The notes: generated by a model from the sequence alone, not told the origin. 64,000 nt of DNA from Vreelandella rituensis (GCF_003336665.1 NZ_QPIJ01000004.1:56295-120294); one strand, 5' to 3'; shown: positions 47,518-57,183, counted from the first letter of the stretch. Numbers and translations are program-made.

Positions 47518-49335
47518 TTAAAAGGTCTCCCAGGTATCCTCCGTTGCGTTGGAGGACATGGTGAATTGTTCCTTGCGTGAAGAACGTGATTCAAGCTGCG
47601 GTGCCGCCTGGGAAGGACGGGATGCATGATTGGGAACCGCCAAGGCTTCCCAGTTCTGGCACGGTGAATCATCGAGTACGAAGCTACCGATCAGCTGACT
47701 CAATGACTGTGCCTGATGGCGCATGTCGGCGGCAGTGCCCGTCGACTGGGCCACCATGGAGGCATTTTGCTGGGTCATGGTGTCCATTTCGCTTACGGCA
47801 GTGTTGACCTCGTGAATGCCGGCACTCTGTTCTTGCGCTCCGGCGGTGATTTCGGCGATCACATCGGCCACCTTGGTGACGCTCGAAACGATTTCCTGCA
47901 TGGTGTCGCCGGCCTGCTTGACGAGCAGCTTGCCGTTTTGGGAATGGCCCACGGAAGTGTCGATCAAGCCGCGGATTTCCTTCGCCGCATCACTGGAACG
48001 GCTGGCTAGCAAGCGTACTTCCTGGGCGACCACGGCAAACCCACGGCCATGCTCTCCGGCCCGGGCGGCTTCCACGGAGGCGTTCAGCGCCAGGATGTTG
48101 GTTTGAAAGGCAATCGAATCGATCATGGAAATGATATCGCCGATGCGCATGGAGGAAGCGTCGATATCATTCATCGTCTGGGCGACGTCCTGCATGGCTT
48201 TATCGCCGCGATGCGCCACCGTTGCGGTGGAGGTTGCCAGATTGTTGGCCTGCTGCGCATGTTCGGCACTCTGATTCACCGCCGCGGTGATCTGTTCCAT
48301 GGCGGAGGAGGTTTGCTGAAGATTGGCGGCGGCCTGGTCGGTGCGCGAGGCGAGCTCTTCACTGCTCTGGGCGAATTCATTGGAGGCGTGATAGACATTT
48401 TGCGCGCCGTTGCGAACTTCCAGCAGAGTCTCCTGGATACGGCTCATGAAGGCATTGAACTGCCGCGCCAGATTGCCGATTTCATCGCCGCTGGTAACCG
48501 CGATCTGTTGGGTGAGGTCCCCTTTACCACTGGCGACTTCCTGGGCGATCGCTTCCATGGCCTGGGCGGTATTGCGAATGTTGCCGACCATGCGCCGTGT
48601 GATCCAGACCGTGATAGTGGCAATGGCCAGGAACAGCAGGAAGGAGGCGCCGATGATCTTGGTCAGGGTCTGGCGAAGATCGCGCGCGGCGGCGGCTTCT
48701 ATCGCCGCCATAGCCGTATCGATTTCGGTGACATAGACCCCGGCACCGATGACCCAATTCCATTCAGGCACCAGAGAAACGTAGGAATACTTGGTTTCGG
48801 TTTCGCCGGTGGCGGGGTTGGGCCAGTGGTATTGATAAATTCCGCCGCCATCCTGAGCCAGCTCGATCATGCCGCGTATGAAAGGGCGACCTTCGGCATC
48901 CTGGGCATTCAGCATCGGTTGACCTTCTTGTTCGGGAACCGCGGATTGCACCAGCATGGTGCCCTCGGTATCGAACATGAAGATGTAGTTGTCGCCTTCG
49001 AAGCGCAGTTCTCTCAGGCGTTGGCGCGCCTCTGAACGCAGGTGATCTTCGGTACGTTGCTGGTAGTCGTTGGCCGTGCTTTCCTCGACCAGCGGCGTAA
49101 TCGTCGATGTGGCCAGTTCGACCACGTTCTGCACACCCTGCTCACGTGACTCGAGCAGCATCTGGCGCTGCTGTTGCAACTGGGTGCGGTTGTCCTGGGT
49201 GCGCTCGAAGGTTTCGGCGCCGACCAGCCCGATCGTGGTGATCAGCAAGGGGGTCAGCACCAGCAGCAAGATCTTGCTTTGCAGGCTCAGGGATTTTCTG
49301 GGCTCATCAGTTGGGGTAGTGGATTGACGCCGCAT
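47518..49335 (-). CDS. Methyl-accepting chemotaxis protein with Cache sensor and CheR-tether-like C-terminus
   Basis: A 605-residue transmembrane receptor. Two helices (about 20-42 and 215-235) bracket a periplasmic domain with DNYIFMFDTEGTMLVQ and WNWVIGAGVYVTEID, typical of a single Cache (sCache_2) sensor. HAMP is next, then the signalling domain with the hairpin tip IDSIAFQTNILALNASVEAA and GEHGRGFAVVAQEVR. After a 50-residue linker it ends TWETF, nearly identical to the NWETF CheR/CheB-binding tail of high-abundance enteric receptors. Ligand unknown. Confidence 0.93.
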   Translation of the reverse strand: MRRQSTTPTDEPRKSLSLQSKILLLVLTPLLITTIGLVGAETFERTQDNRTQLQQQRQMLLESREQGVQNVVELATSTITPLVEESTANDYQQRTEDHLRSEARQRLRELRFEGDNYIFMFDTEGTMLVQSAVPEQEGQPMLNAQDAEGRPFIRGMIELAQDGGGIYQYHWPNPATGETETKYSYVSLVPEWNWVIGAGVYVTEIDTAMAAIEAAAARDLRQTLTKIIGASFLLFLAIATITVWITRRMVGNIRNTAQAMEAIAQEVASGKGDLTQQIAVTSGDEIGNLARQFNAFMSRIQETLLEVRNGAQNVYHASNEFAQSSEELASRTDQAAANLQQTSSAMEQITAAVNQSAEHAQQANNLATSTATVAHRGDKAMQDVAQTMNDIDASSMRIGDIISMIDSIAFQTNILALNASVEAARAGEHGRGFAVVAQEVRLLASRSSDAAKEIRGLIDTSVGHSQNGKLLVKQAGDTMQEIVSSVTKVADVIAEITAGAQEQSAGIHEVNTAVSEMDTMTQQNASMVAQSTGTAADMRHQAQSLSQLIGSFVLDDSPCQNWEALAVPNHASRPSQAAPQLESRSSRKEQFTMSSNATEDTWETF

Positions 49336-49560
49336 GGGTTAACTCTCAATAGTTTATTTTTAGTGGGTTTTTTAGGGGTGTGGCTATTCGGGAGTCGAAA
49401 GAAAGTTGAAGTTATTTAGAGTTTTTAGGACGTCTATCTAATACTTGAAGGCAGTTTTTTGTCTTGACGCAAGTCATCTAAGGATAATATTGGTTTGGTT
49501 CTTTTGTATTAGTTAGTTTCTTGAGTGTTGGTTTGGTTGAGTGTTTTAATTAACTGATAG

Positions 49561-50502
49561 TTAAATGTTTTTACTTCCGGGGCCGGTTGTTGCAAGTGCT
49601 GCTTCCGGCCGGTTTTTCCATACCTCCGCCAATATCTCCAGGGTGGCACGAAGGGCGGATTCCTCCTGACGGTCACGGCGCCAGATAACGCTGAGGGCGC
49701 AGGCCAAGCGTATGTTGTCGACCACAAGCAAGCCGTGTTCCTGACGTTCGCTCATCGCCAAGGCATCCCGCGCCAGGCTGAGGCCGACCCCGGCGCGTAC
49801 CAGGTCCAGCATGCAGACTTCCTGATCGACCTGGGCCACTTGATTGGGAACGACGCCAAGGGGTGTGAGCACTTGGTCGAGCAGGCGGTGATGCACGGAA
49901 TCACTAGGAGTAACGATCCACGGCAGCGCGGCAAGGTTTTTCCAGTCGCTCTTCGTCAGGCGCGTTTCCCAGCCGGCGGGGGCGATCACATGATAATGAA
50001 AGTGGGTCAGCTCCTGATGAGCCAGCACGGCGTCATCGGGGCCTTCACCCGGGGGGGCGAGGTAAAACCCCACATCGAGTTCGCCACTATGCACCCGCGA
50101 TAGAACACTGCCGCTCATGCCGTGATGAAGCTCGGTTTCCAGCTGTGGCGCACGTTCGACCAGGCGGCGCAAGAAAGCGCCCAGCCGAATGAACTCGGGG
50201 TCGATAATGGTGCCGATCTTGAGGCGTCCCCGCAGGGTGCTGTGCAAGGCGGCAGCAGCCTGTTCGAAGGTCTGGGCAGCCGCCAGAGCATTTTCGGCGG
50301 CGGGTAGCAGCGCATGGCCGTCCGCGGTCAATGCCAGCCCTTGCGGGCGGCGGATGAAGAGGGACAGTCCCAGGGTTTCTTGAAAGTGTTTCAGCTTGAG
50401 GCTGATGGCCGGTTGGGTCAGATGAAGGCGTTCGGCCGCGCGCGAGACGCTGCCTTCCCGAGCGACGGTGACGAAGGCTCTCAATGCATGGAAGTCTTGC
50501 AT
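49561..50502 (-). CDS. LysR-family transcriptional regulator, divergent from mmsA
   Basis: A 313-residue LTTR: winged HTH at residues 1-60 (DFHALRAFVTVAREGSVSRA, AERLHLTQPAISLKL), linker, and effector domain with IGTIIDPEFIRLGAFL and GVGLSLARDAL. It is transcribed divergently from the mmsA/GMC dehydrogenase pair, the standard arrangement for an LTTR activating its neighbour. By analogy with 3-hydroxypropionate-responsive LysR proteins of Pseudomonas denitrificans, the inducer may be 3-HP or a related hydroxyacid (inference). The 167-bp intergenic region holds direct repeats that may be its sites. Confidence 0.88.
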   Translation of the reverse strand: MQDFHALRAFVTVAREGSVSRAAERLHLTQPAISLKLKHFQETLGLSLFIRRPQGLALTADGHALLPAAENALAAAQTFEQAAAALHSTLRGRLKIGTIIDPEFIRLGAFLRRLVERAPQLETELHHGMSGSVLSRVHSGELDVGFYLAPPGEGPDDAVLAHQELTHFHYHVIAPAGWETRLTKSDWKNLAALPWIVTPSDSVHHRLLDQVLTPLGVVPNQVAQVDQEVCMLDLVRAGVGLSLARDALAMSERQEHGLLVVDNIRLACALSVIWRRDRQEESALRATLEILAEVWKNRPEAALATTGPGSKNI

Positions 50503-50517
50503 GGGTTATCCGCCTGA

Positions 50518-50547
50518 AGTGATATGAGTGCCTGGAGTGATATGAGT
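50518..50547. repeat. 12-bp direct repeat in the LysR-mmsA intergenic region
   Basis: AGTGATATGAGT occurs at 50518-50529 and 50536-50547, an 18-bp period. It lies just upstream of the LysR start and may form part of a regulator-binding region or be a slippage product. Confidence 0.75.
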
Positions 50548-50622
50548 AAATCTTATATCCAGATTTTGAATTTCTCAATTGATCCCTAGGCTGAAGGCGA
50601 TAAGCTGAGGTCAACTGCAAGA

Positions 50623-50649
50623 ATTCTTCTAGACCATTCTTCTAGACCA
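50623..50649. repeat. 13-bp tandem repeat with TCTAGA cores upstream of mmsA
   Basis: ATTCTTCTAGACC is repeated twice in tandem (50623-50635 and 50636-50648), each with a palindromic TCTAGA. It ends about 20 nt before the mmsA start, within the leader or at the promoter, and may be an operator. Confidence 0.75.
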
Positions 50650-50669
50650 AGCTGACAGGACTTTCTAAT

Positions 50670-52181
50670 ATGTCTGACACAATAATTAATCATTATATCA
50701 ACGGCCAAGTAGTAGAGACTGAACCCGCACAGCGCCAGGATGTTTTCAATCCCGCCAGTGGCAAGGTATCCGGGCAAGTCGCCTTGGCTTCGCCGGCGGA
50801 TGTCGAAAGCGCCGTGGCAGCCGCTCAAGCCGCTTTTCCGGCCTGGGCGGATACACCGCCACTGCGCCGGGCAAGGGTCATGTTCCGTTTTCTGGAACTT
50901 CTCAATGCCCATAAGGACGACCTGGCCCGGGCGATCACCCTTGAACACGGCAAGGTGTTCACCGATGCCCAGGGTGAAGTCGCTCGGGGGATCGATATCG
51001 TCGAATTTGCCTGCGGCATTCCGCAATTGCTCAAGGGCGATTATACCGAGCAGGTCAGCACCGGCATCGACAACTGGACCATGCGCCAGCCGTTGGGCGT
51101 GGTGGCGGGTGTCACCCCGTTCAACTTCCCGGTCATGGTGCCGATGTGGATGTTCCCCGTGGCGATCGCCGCTGGTAATACGTTCATTCTCAAACCCAGC
51201 CCGCTCGACCCCAGCGCCTCCTTGTTGATGGCCGATTTGCTCAAGCAGGCCGGCTTGCCGGACGGCGTATTCAACGTGGTACAGGGGGACAAGGATTCCG
51301 TTGAAGCGTTGCTCGACCACCCGGACGTGAAAGCCTTGAGCTTTGTTGGCTCCACACCGATCGCCAACTTGATTTACGAGCGCGGTGCCAGAAACGGCAA
51401 GCGCGTTCAAGCCTTGGGCGGGGCCAAGAACCATATGGTGGTGATGCCCGATGCCAACCTGGACAAGGCCGTGGATGCGCTTATCGGCGCGGCTTACGGC
51501 AGTGCCGGCGAGCGTTGCATGGCGATCAGCGTGGCGGTGCTGGTGGGTGATGTCGCCGACAAGATCATGCCGCATCTGGCGGAACGCACCCAAGCCTTGA
51601 AAGTGAAGAACGGCTTGGAGCTGGACGCCGAGATGGGCCCCATCGTCACCGCTCAGGCGCACCAGCGCATCACCGGTTATATCGAAAAAGGCATTCAAGA
51701 AGGCGCCGAATTGCTGGTGGACGGGCGCAATTTCGATTCCTCCGTAACCGGTGACGGCAATGCCGAAGGCTTCTGGATGGGCGGCACGCTGTTCGACAAC
51801 GTGACCCCGGAGATGACCATCTACCGTGAAGAGATCTTCGGCCCGGTATTGGTCTGCGTGCGGGTGCCGGACGTGGCGACAGCGATACAGCTGATCAACG
51901 ACCATGAGTTCGGCAACGGGGTGAGCTGCTTCACCGAAAGCGGCAGCGTGGCGCGTGAATTCGGCCGCCGCATCCAGGTGGGCATGGTGGGCATCAATGT
52001 ACCGATTCCGGTGCCTATGGCATGGCATGGCTTCGGTGGCTGGAAGCGTTCGCTGTTCGGTGATACCCATGCCTATGGTGAAGAGGGCGTGCGTTTCTAC
52101 ACCAAGCAGAAGTCGATCATGCAGCGTTGGTCGGATTCCATCGATGCCGGCGCCGAGTTCGTGATGCCGACCGCAAAATAA
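50670..52181 (+). CDS. mmsA: CoA-acylating (methyl)malonate-semialdehyde dehydrogenase
   Basis: A 503-residue aldehyde dehydrogenase of the MmsA type, converting (methyl)malonate semialdehyde plus CoA to propionyl- or acetyl-CoA with NAD+ and loss of CO2. Signatures: [20 protein letters not shown] (nucleotide-binding, Asn), [13 protein letters not shown], and the catalytic-Cys block [14 protein letters not shown], where MMSDHs have GSAGxRCM; the [19 protein letters not shown] motif distinguishes the family. ACAGGA precedes the ATG. With the following GMC dehydrogenase it matches the DddC role (malonate semialdehyde to acetyl-CoA). Confidence 0.92.
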   Translation: MSDTIINHYINGQVVETEPAQRQDVFNPASGKVSGQVALASPADVESAVAAAQAAFPAWADTPPLRRARVMFRFLELLNAHKDDLARAITLEHGKVFTDAQGEVARGIDIVEFACGIPQLLKGDYTEQVSTGIDNWTMRQPLGVVAGVTPFNFPVMVPMWMFPVAIAAGNTFILKPSPLDPSASLLMADLLKQAGLPDGVFNVVQGDKDSVEALLDHPDVKALSFVGSTPIANLIYERGARNGKRVQALGGAKNHMVVMPDANLDKAVDALIGAAYGSAGERCMAISVAVLVGDVADKIMPHLAERTQALKVKNGLELDAEMGPIVTAQAHQRITGYIEKGIQEGAELLVDGRNFDSSVTGDGNAEGFWMGGTLFDNVTPEMTIYREEIFGPVLVCVRVPDVATAIQLINDHEFGNGVSCFTESGSVAREFGRRIQVGMVGINVPIPVPMAWHGFGGWKRSLFGDTHAYGEEGVRFYTKQKSIMQRWSDSIDAGAEFVMPTAK

Positions 52182-52202
52182 CCAAGCGCGGAGATAGTGG
52201 CC

Positions 52203-53882
52203 ATGGCTGACACCCAACAACAATCACATGACTACGATTATATCATCGTGGGCGCCGGTACCGCCGGCTGCCTGCTGGCCAATCGCCTGAGCGCCGACCC
52301 GAAAAACAAGGTGCTGCTGGTCGAGGCGGGCGGGCGCGACAACTACCACTGGATTCATATTCCGGTGGGTTATCTGTATTGCATCGATAACCCGCGCACC
52401 GACTGGTGTTTTCGTACCGAACCCGACAAAGGCCTGAACGGTCGCTCGCTGATCTACCCCCGAGGCAAGACATTGGGCGGCTGCTCCAGCATCAACGGCA
52501 TGCTCTACATCCGCGGCCAGGCTCGCGACTACGACAGCTGGGCCGAGCTCACCGGCGATGACGCCTGGCGCTGGGATAACTGCTTGCCCGACTTCGTGAA
52601 GCACGAGGACCATCATCGCCTGGATTCGGGCGGCGATGCCGACGCTGCTCACCGCGACCACCACGGTCACGGCGGTGAATGGCGCGTGGAGAAGCAGCGC
52701 CTCAGTTGGGAGGTGCTTGACGACTTCGCCACCGCGGCCGTGGAGGCCGGCATCCCGCGCACCCGGGACTTCAATCGTGGCGATAACGAAGGGGTCGACT
52801 ACTTCGAGGTCAACCAGCGGTCGGGCTGGCGCTGGAATACCGCCAAGGCCTTTCTACGTCCTGCCTGCTCCAAGCGCGCTAACTTCACCTTGTGGCATTC
52901 CTCGCAAGTGCTCAAGCTGGAATGTCAGCCTGATGAGAACGCTACTCCGCGCTGTACCGGCGTGCGTCTCGAGCGGCAGGGCGAGGAGGTCGTCGCGCAT
53001 GCCCGGCGTGAGGTGATTGTGTGTGCCGGGGCTATCGGCTCGCCCCAGTTGCTGCAGCTTTCCGGCATCGGCCCGGTGGACCTGCTTGCTGAACATGCGA
53101 TTCCTCTGGTGAAAAATCTGCCGGGAGTGGGAGAAAACCTCCAGGACCATTTGCAGATTCGCTCGGTATATAAGGTGAAGACCGGTTCCAAGACGCTCAA
53201 CACCATGGCCAGCACCTGGTGGGGCAAGACGGGCATCGGCCTGGAATACATCTTGAAACGTTCCGGCCCCATGAGCATGGCCCCCTCACAGCTTTGCGCC
53301 TTTACCCGCAGCAGCGACGAGTACCGGCATCCCAACATCGAGTATCACGTCCAGCCGCTGAGCCTGGAGGCTTTCGGCCAGCCGCTGCATACCTATCCGG
53401 CGATCACCGCCAGCGTGTGCAATCTCAACCCCACCAGCCGCGGCACGGTGCGCATCAAGAGCCGCGATCCGCGCCAGGCGCCTGCTATTGCCCCCAATTA
53501 CCTGAGCACGGAGGAAGACCGGCGCGTGGCGGCGGATTCCCTGCGGGTTACCCGGCGTATCGCTGAGCAACCCGCCTTCGCCAAGTATGAGCCGGAAGAA
53601 GTCAAACCCGGGGTGGAGTACCAGAGCGATGATGACCTGGCCCGGCTCGCCGGGGATATCGGGACCACCATCTTCCATCCGGTGGGCACCACCCGGATGG
53701 GCCGGGAGAATGACCCCATGGCGGTGGTGGACTCGCGCTTGCGTGTACGTGGTGTGAAGGCGCTACGCGTGGTGGATGCCGGCGTGATGCCTACCATCAC
53801 CAGCGGCAACACCAATTCACCGACCCTGATGATTGCCGAAAAAGCCGCAGGATGGATTTTGGAAGAGGGTAAGGGACAGTAA
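52203..53882 (+). CDS. GMC oxidoreductase, probable 3-hydroxypropionate dehydrogenase (DddA-like)
   Basis: A 559-residue FAD-dependent GMC alcohol dehydrogenase, choline-dehydrogenase-like. The FAD-binding motif is YIIVGAGTAGCLLANRLS, the PRGKTLGGCSSINGMLYIRG signature follows, then the GAIGSPQLLQLSGIGP motif, and C-terminal catalytic histidines in HPVGTTRMG and SGNTNSPTLMIAEKA. ATG 52203 is preceded by GGAGATAG. It starts 21 nt after the mmsA stop, so it is cotranscribed. Choline dehydrogenase itself would sit with betB/betI, which are absent. The order LysR/mmsA/GMC matches 3-HP catabolic clusters, where this enzyme makes malonate semialdehyde; substrate is inferred. Confidence 0.88.
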   Translation: MADTQQQSHDYDYIIVGAGTAGCLLANRLSADPKNKVLLVEAGGRDNYHWIHIPVGYLYCIDNPRTDWCFRTEPDKGLNGRSLIYPRGKTLGGCSSINGMLYIRGQARDYDSWAELTGDDAWRWDNCLPDFVKHEDHHRLDSGGDADAAHRDHHGHGGEWRVEKQRLSWEVLDDFATAAVEAGIPRTRDFNRGDNEGVDYFEVNQRSGWRWNTAKAFLRPACSKRANFTLWHSSQVLKLECQPDENATPRCTGVRLERQGEEVVAHARREVIVCAGAIGSPQLLQLSGIGPVDLLAEHAIPLVKNLPGVGENLQDHLQIRSVYKVKTGSKTLNTMASTWWGKTGIGLEYILKRSGPMSMAPSQLCAFTRSSDEYRHPNIEYHVQPLSLEAFGQPLHTYPAITASVCNLNPTSRGTVRIKSRDPRQAPAIAPNYLSTEEDRRVAADSLRVTRRIAEQPAFAKYEPEEVKPGVEYQSDDDLARLAGDIGTTIFHPVGTTRMGRENDPMAVVDSRLRVRGVKALRVVDAGVMPTITSGNTNSPTLMIAEKAAGWILEEGKGQ

Positions 53883-54171
53883 ATAATCAGCGGACAGGAA
53901 TGAGTCAATAGGCAGGAATGAGTAAACAGAAAGAGCCCCTGGGTTTCGGTGAACGTTTCGTTGAACAGTAAGCCCTTGGTGAACAAATGCAAATAAGGTT
54001 TGACGGGAGCCGAAGAAAGGGGCAGAATGCACGCAGTTGGTTAGCAAGTCGCACGAAGTCAGCAGTATCGAAACGCTCTATAGCATCGAGTCTGGTGAAG
54101 GTTTCTTGTTCTACCCACTGCAATTCGGGTATTTCCCGGCTCTATATTTTAGCTATTTGAGGAATTCGATA

Positions 54172-54378
54172 ATGGCAACTGGCACAGTTAAGTGGTTCAA
54201 CGATACTAAAGGTTTTGGTTTCATTTCTCCGGACGACAATGGTGACGACCTGTTCGCTCACTTCTCCGAAATTCAAGCCGATGGCTTCAAAACTCTGCAA
54301 GACGGCCAGAAGGTTTCCTTCGACGTCACCCAGGGCAAGAAAGGCCTTCAGGCTTCCAACATCAAGGTTGTCGGTTAA
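54172..54378 (+). CDS. Cold-shock protein (CspA family)
   Basis: A 68-residue single-stranded nucleic-acid-binding protein with the OB-fold RNP motifs KGFGFISPD and DLFAHFSEI. It is an RNA chaperone that melts structure at low temperature or acts constitutively; which type is not clear. GAGGA precedes the ATG. A long upstream interval (53883-54171, no gene seen) is compatible with the long structured leader of cold-induced csp mRNAs, but I cannot demonstrate it. The terminator at 54429 closes the gene, so it is monocistronic. Confidence 0.95.
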   Translation: MATGTVKWFNDTKGFGFISPDDNGDDLFAHFSEIQADGFKTLQDGQKVSFDVTQGKKGLQASNIKVVG

Positions 54379-54428
54379 TTCCCTCAACATGATGTTCGCT
54401 AGTCAGGCTTTCTAGCCAGACAAGCAGG

Positions 54429-54454
54429 AAAGGCCCGCTCCGGCGGGCCTTTTT
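54429..54454 (+). terminator. Rho-independent terminator after the csp gene
   Basis: Stem AGGCCCGC / GCGGGCCT with loop TCCG and a five-T tail, 50 nt past the stop. The reverse side begins with AAA, so some bidirectional function is possible. Confidence 0.92.
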
Positions 54455-54664
54455 GCGTGCCTGTGATTTACGTTCTCATGATTTAGCGCTACGGTTCGGT
54501 GGAATCAACGCCAGTTCTCCAGGTCTCTTCGTTGTCTCAGCGCTTCCCTATCTCGCTGGCCCTACCACTTTTGTGCTTAGTTATTCTTTTATGGAATTTA
54601 AAGATTTCTAAAAATAACTTTTTAGAATATAAGCTGGGCGTCACAATGCAGCATCACGTTATTA

Positions 54665-56446
54665 ATGGATACTGTCATGTCGTTGGATGCCTGGGTTTCG
54701 GTAATGGTAGTGCTTACTATCTTTCCCCTGATGGCCTTTACCCGCCTCGGGCCCGATATTATTTTGCTCGGCGCCGTCATTCTGCTGTTGACGCTGGGAG
54801 TGATCGACCCCAGCGAAGCGCTGGGTGGTTTCTCCAACAGCGGCTTGTTCACCGTTGCGTTCATGTATGTGCTGGTCGCCGGTATCCGGGAAACGGGCGG
54901 CATCGACCTGCTTATCCGCCATGTGCTGAAACGCCCCGATTCGGAACGCACAGCGCTGGGCCGCTTGCTGATTCCCGTCGCGGCCTTGAGCGGCTTTCTC
55001 AATAATACCCCGGTGGTGGCGACCTATATTCCTGCCGTGATGAGCTGGAGCCGCCGCCTGGCACTGTCTCCCCAGCGCTTTCTCATGCCATTGAGTTTTG
55101 CCTCCATCCTGGGGGGCACCATGACCCTGTTCGGCACCAGTACCAATCTGGTGGTCCATGGGCTGCTGGTTGAACGCGACCCGGCATTGGACATGGGGTT
55201 GTTCGACCTGGCCTGGGTGGGAGTGCCGGTGGCGGTCATCGGCTTGATTTATCTGATTGTGCTGGGGCCTCGTTTGCTGCCACGCCGCCACAGTGCTTCC
55301 ACTGCCTTCGAGAATCCGCGTGAATTCACCATTGAAATGGAAGTGGCGCCTGATGGGCCGCTAGTAGATCGCAGTGTCGAGGAGGCGGGGCTGCGGCATC
55401 TGCAAGAGCTGTTTCTGGTGGAAATCGAGCGCGAAGGAAATATTGTCACGGTGGTAGGGCCGGGAGAAAGGCTTAAAGCCAATGACCGGCTAGTATTCGC
55501 CGGAACCTCTGATGCCGCGGTGGAATTGCAGCAGATTCGCGGCCTGGTACCCTCACGCCACGGGGATTTCAGTCTGGAAAAAGACTTTAAGGAACGTCGG
55601 CTGGTGGAAGCGGTGGTCTCGGATCAGTGTCAGTTCATTGGCAGGCGGATTCGAGACGGGCATTTTCGCACCCTCTATGGCGCCGCTGTATTGGCTATCT
55701 GCCGGGGTGGCGAGCGCGTGTCGGGCAACCTGGGCCAGGTGCGGTTGCAGCCTTCCGATGTGTTGCTGCTGGAGGCACGGCCGCCCTTCATCGAACGCCA
55801 TCGCCAGTCACGGGATTTTCTGTTGATCAGTCAGCTCAACGGCGCGGCCCGGCCGGTGCATGAAAAGGCCGGGCTGGCCTGGGGAATTCTGGGCGGGGTG
55901 GTCATGCTCGCGGCTTTCGGGCTGTTGAGCATGCTCAATGCCACCATGCTCGGCGCCGCCGCCGTGCTGTTGACCGGCTGTTGCTCGGTGAGTGCGGCCA
56001 AACGTGGCCTGGACACCCAGGTACTGCTGACCATTGCCGCCTCCTTTGGCGTGGGGGCGGCACTGGAAAGCAGTGGGGCCGCCGCCGAGGTGGCGCAATC
56101 GGCCCTGGTGTTGGCGGGAGGGAGCCCCTTGCTGCTGCTGATAGGGGTGTATTTTCTGGTGGCGCTGTTGACGGAGCTGGTCACCAATAATGCCGCGGCC
56201 GTGATTGTCTTTCCTATCGTCATGGCCAGTGCCGAAAGCCTCGAGGTCAACCCCATGCCCTTTGTGGTCGCGGTGATGTTTGCCGCCTCTGCCAGCTTTT
56301 TGACGCCTATCGGTTACCAGACCAACCTGATGGTCTATGGTCCCGGCGGTTATCATTTCGGTGATTTCCTGCGGCTAGGGGGTGGGCTCAACTTGCTGAC
56401 CGCAGCGGTAGCGCTGGTTTTAATTCCTATCGTATGGCCGTTTTGA
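54665..56446 (+). CDS. SLC13/DASS-type anion transporter with two RCK_C (TrkA_C) domains
   Basis: A 593-residue membrane carrier of the SLC13 (divalent anion:Na+ symporter) family. N- and C-terminal helical repeats carry the signature motifs SGFLNNTPVVATYIP and TELVTNNAAAVIVFPI, plus ASILGGTMTLFGTSTN and TPIGYQTNLMVYGPG, corresponding to the two re-entrant SNT-like loops. Between them, residues about 220-390, two RCK_C modules (for example EIEREGNIVTVVGPGERLKA) may sense a ligand, as in many bacterial sulfate/organic-anion members. Substrate (sulfate, succinate or other) unknown. ATG 54665 has no clear ribosome site; 54677 is possible. Confidence 0.9.
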   Translation: MDTVMSLDAWVSVMVVLTIFPLMAFTRLGPDIILLGAVILLLTLGVIDPSEALGGFSNSGLFTVAFMYVLVAGIRETGGIDLLIRHVLKRPDSERTALGRLLIPVAALSGFLNNTPVVATYIPAVMSWSRRLALSPQRFLMPLSFASILGGTMTLFGTSTNLVVHGLLVERDPALDMGLFDLAWVGVPVAVIGLIYLIVLGPRLLPRRHSASTAFENPREFTIEMEVAPDGPLVDRSVEEAGLRHLQELFLVEIEREGNIVTVVGPGERLKANDRLVFAGTSDAAVELQQIRGLVPSRHGDFSLEKDFKERRLVEAVVSDQCQFIGRRIRDGHFRTLYGAAVLAICRGGERVSGNLGQVRLQPSDVLLLEARPPFIERHRQSRDFLLISQLNGAARPVHEKAGLAWGILGGVVMLAAFGLLSMLNATMLGAAAVLLTGCCSVSAAKRGLDTQVLLTIAASFGVGAALESSGAAAEVAQSALVLAGGSPLLLLIGVYFLVALLTELVTNNAAAVIVFPIVMASAESLEVNPMPFVVAVMFAASASFLTPIGYQTNLMVYGPGGYHFGDFLRLGGGLNLLTAAVALVLIPIVWPF

Positions 56447-56514
56447 GCATGGCGCTCGCCGTGATTGATGCTTTACGCTAGGGTAACGCTTTTGATTGAA
56501 GTGGAAGCTACCCC

Positions 56515-57180
56515 ATGAGTAACCCCGGTGAACTGATCCTTGAACCGCGCAACGGCCAGCCCGCCAACGCCTGTGTTTTCATCCTGCACGGCCTGGGTGC
56601 GGACGGTAACGATTTCGAACCCCTGGTACCGGCGCTGAAATTGCCGGAAGGGGCGAATGTACGTTTTATCATGCCGCATGCGCCACGCTTGCCGGTCACC
56701 ATCAACGGCGGAATGGTCATGCCTGCCTGGTACGACCTGCTGTCCATGGACCTGGATCGGCGGGTGGATGAAAAGCAGCTGCAAGCCTCCGCCGAGCGGA
56801 TCAAGGGTCTGGTGCAAGAGCAGATCGATCAGGGCATCGACAGCCGTCGCATCATCATGGCGGGGTTTTCCCAGGGAGGGGCGGTGGCTTACGAAGTGGC
56901 GCTGTCTTTTCCTCAGTCGCTGGGTGGGCTGCTGGCCTTGTCGACGTACTTTGCCACCGCAGACAGCATTCAACTGGCCGATGCCAACCGGCATATCCCC
57001 ATAGAGATCCATCACGGCAACTTTGATCCGGTGGTGCAGGAAGCCTTGGGACGGGCTGCCTATGAGCGGCTCAAGGCCTGGGATTACACGGTGAACTATC
57101 ACCGCTACCCCATGGCACATGCCTTGTGCCCGCCACAGGTGCAAGATATCGGCACTTGGCTGAGTGAACGCCTTGCATGA
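56515..57180 (+). CDS. Alpha/beta hydrolase, carboxylesterase/phospholipase type
   Basis: A 221-residue small alpha/beta hydrolase of the abhydrolase_2 family (EstB-like). The oxyanion region is ILHGLGADGNDFE, the nucleophile is AGFSQGGAVAYE (Ser about 116), the acid is HGNFDPVV and the His is YPMAHALCPPQ. It probably acts on carboxylic esters or lysophospholipids in the cytoplasm. Its stop is 3 nt ahead of the next gene, so it is cotranscribed with the antiporter-like operon although the functional link is unclear. Confidence 0.88.
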   Translation: MSNPGELILEPRNGQPANACVFILHGLGADGNDFEPLVPALKLPEGANVRFIMPHAPRLPVTINGGMVMPAWYDLLSMDLDRRVDEKQLQASAERIKGLVQEQIDQGIDSRRIIMAGFSQGGAVAYEVALSFPQSLGGLLALSTYFATADSIQLADANRHIPIEIHHGNFDPVVQEALGRAAYERLKAWDYTVNYHRYPMAHALCPPQVQDIGTWLSERLA

Positions 57181-57183
57181 GCC

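Noticed and set aside
50586..52223. 545-codon open frame on the minus strand opposite mmsA
   Set aside because: It is the mirror of a well-supported dehydrogenase gene; the translation is His/Arg-rich and has no domain.
52203..53882. Choline dehydrogenase betA
   Set aside because: GMC proteins are close to BetA, but no betB or betI is present and mmsA precedes it, so 3-HP dehydrogenase is more consistent.
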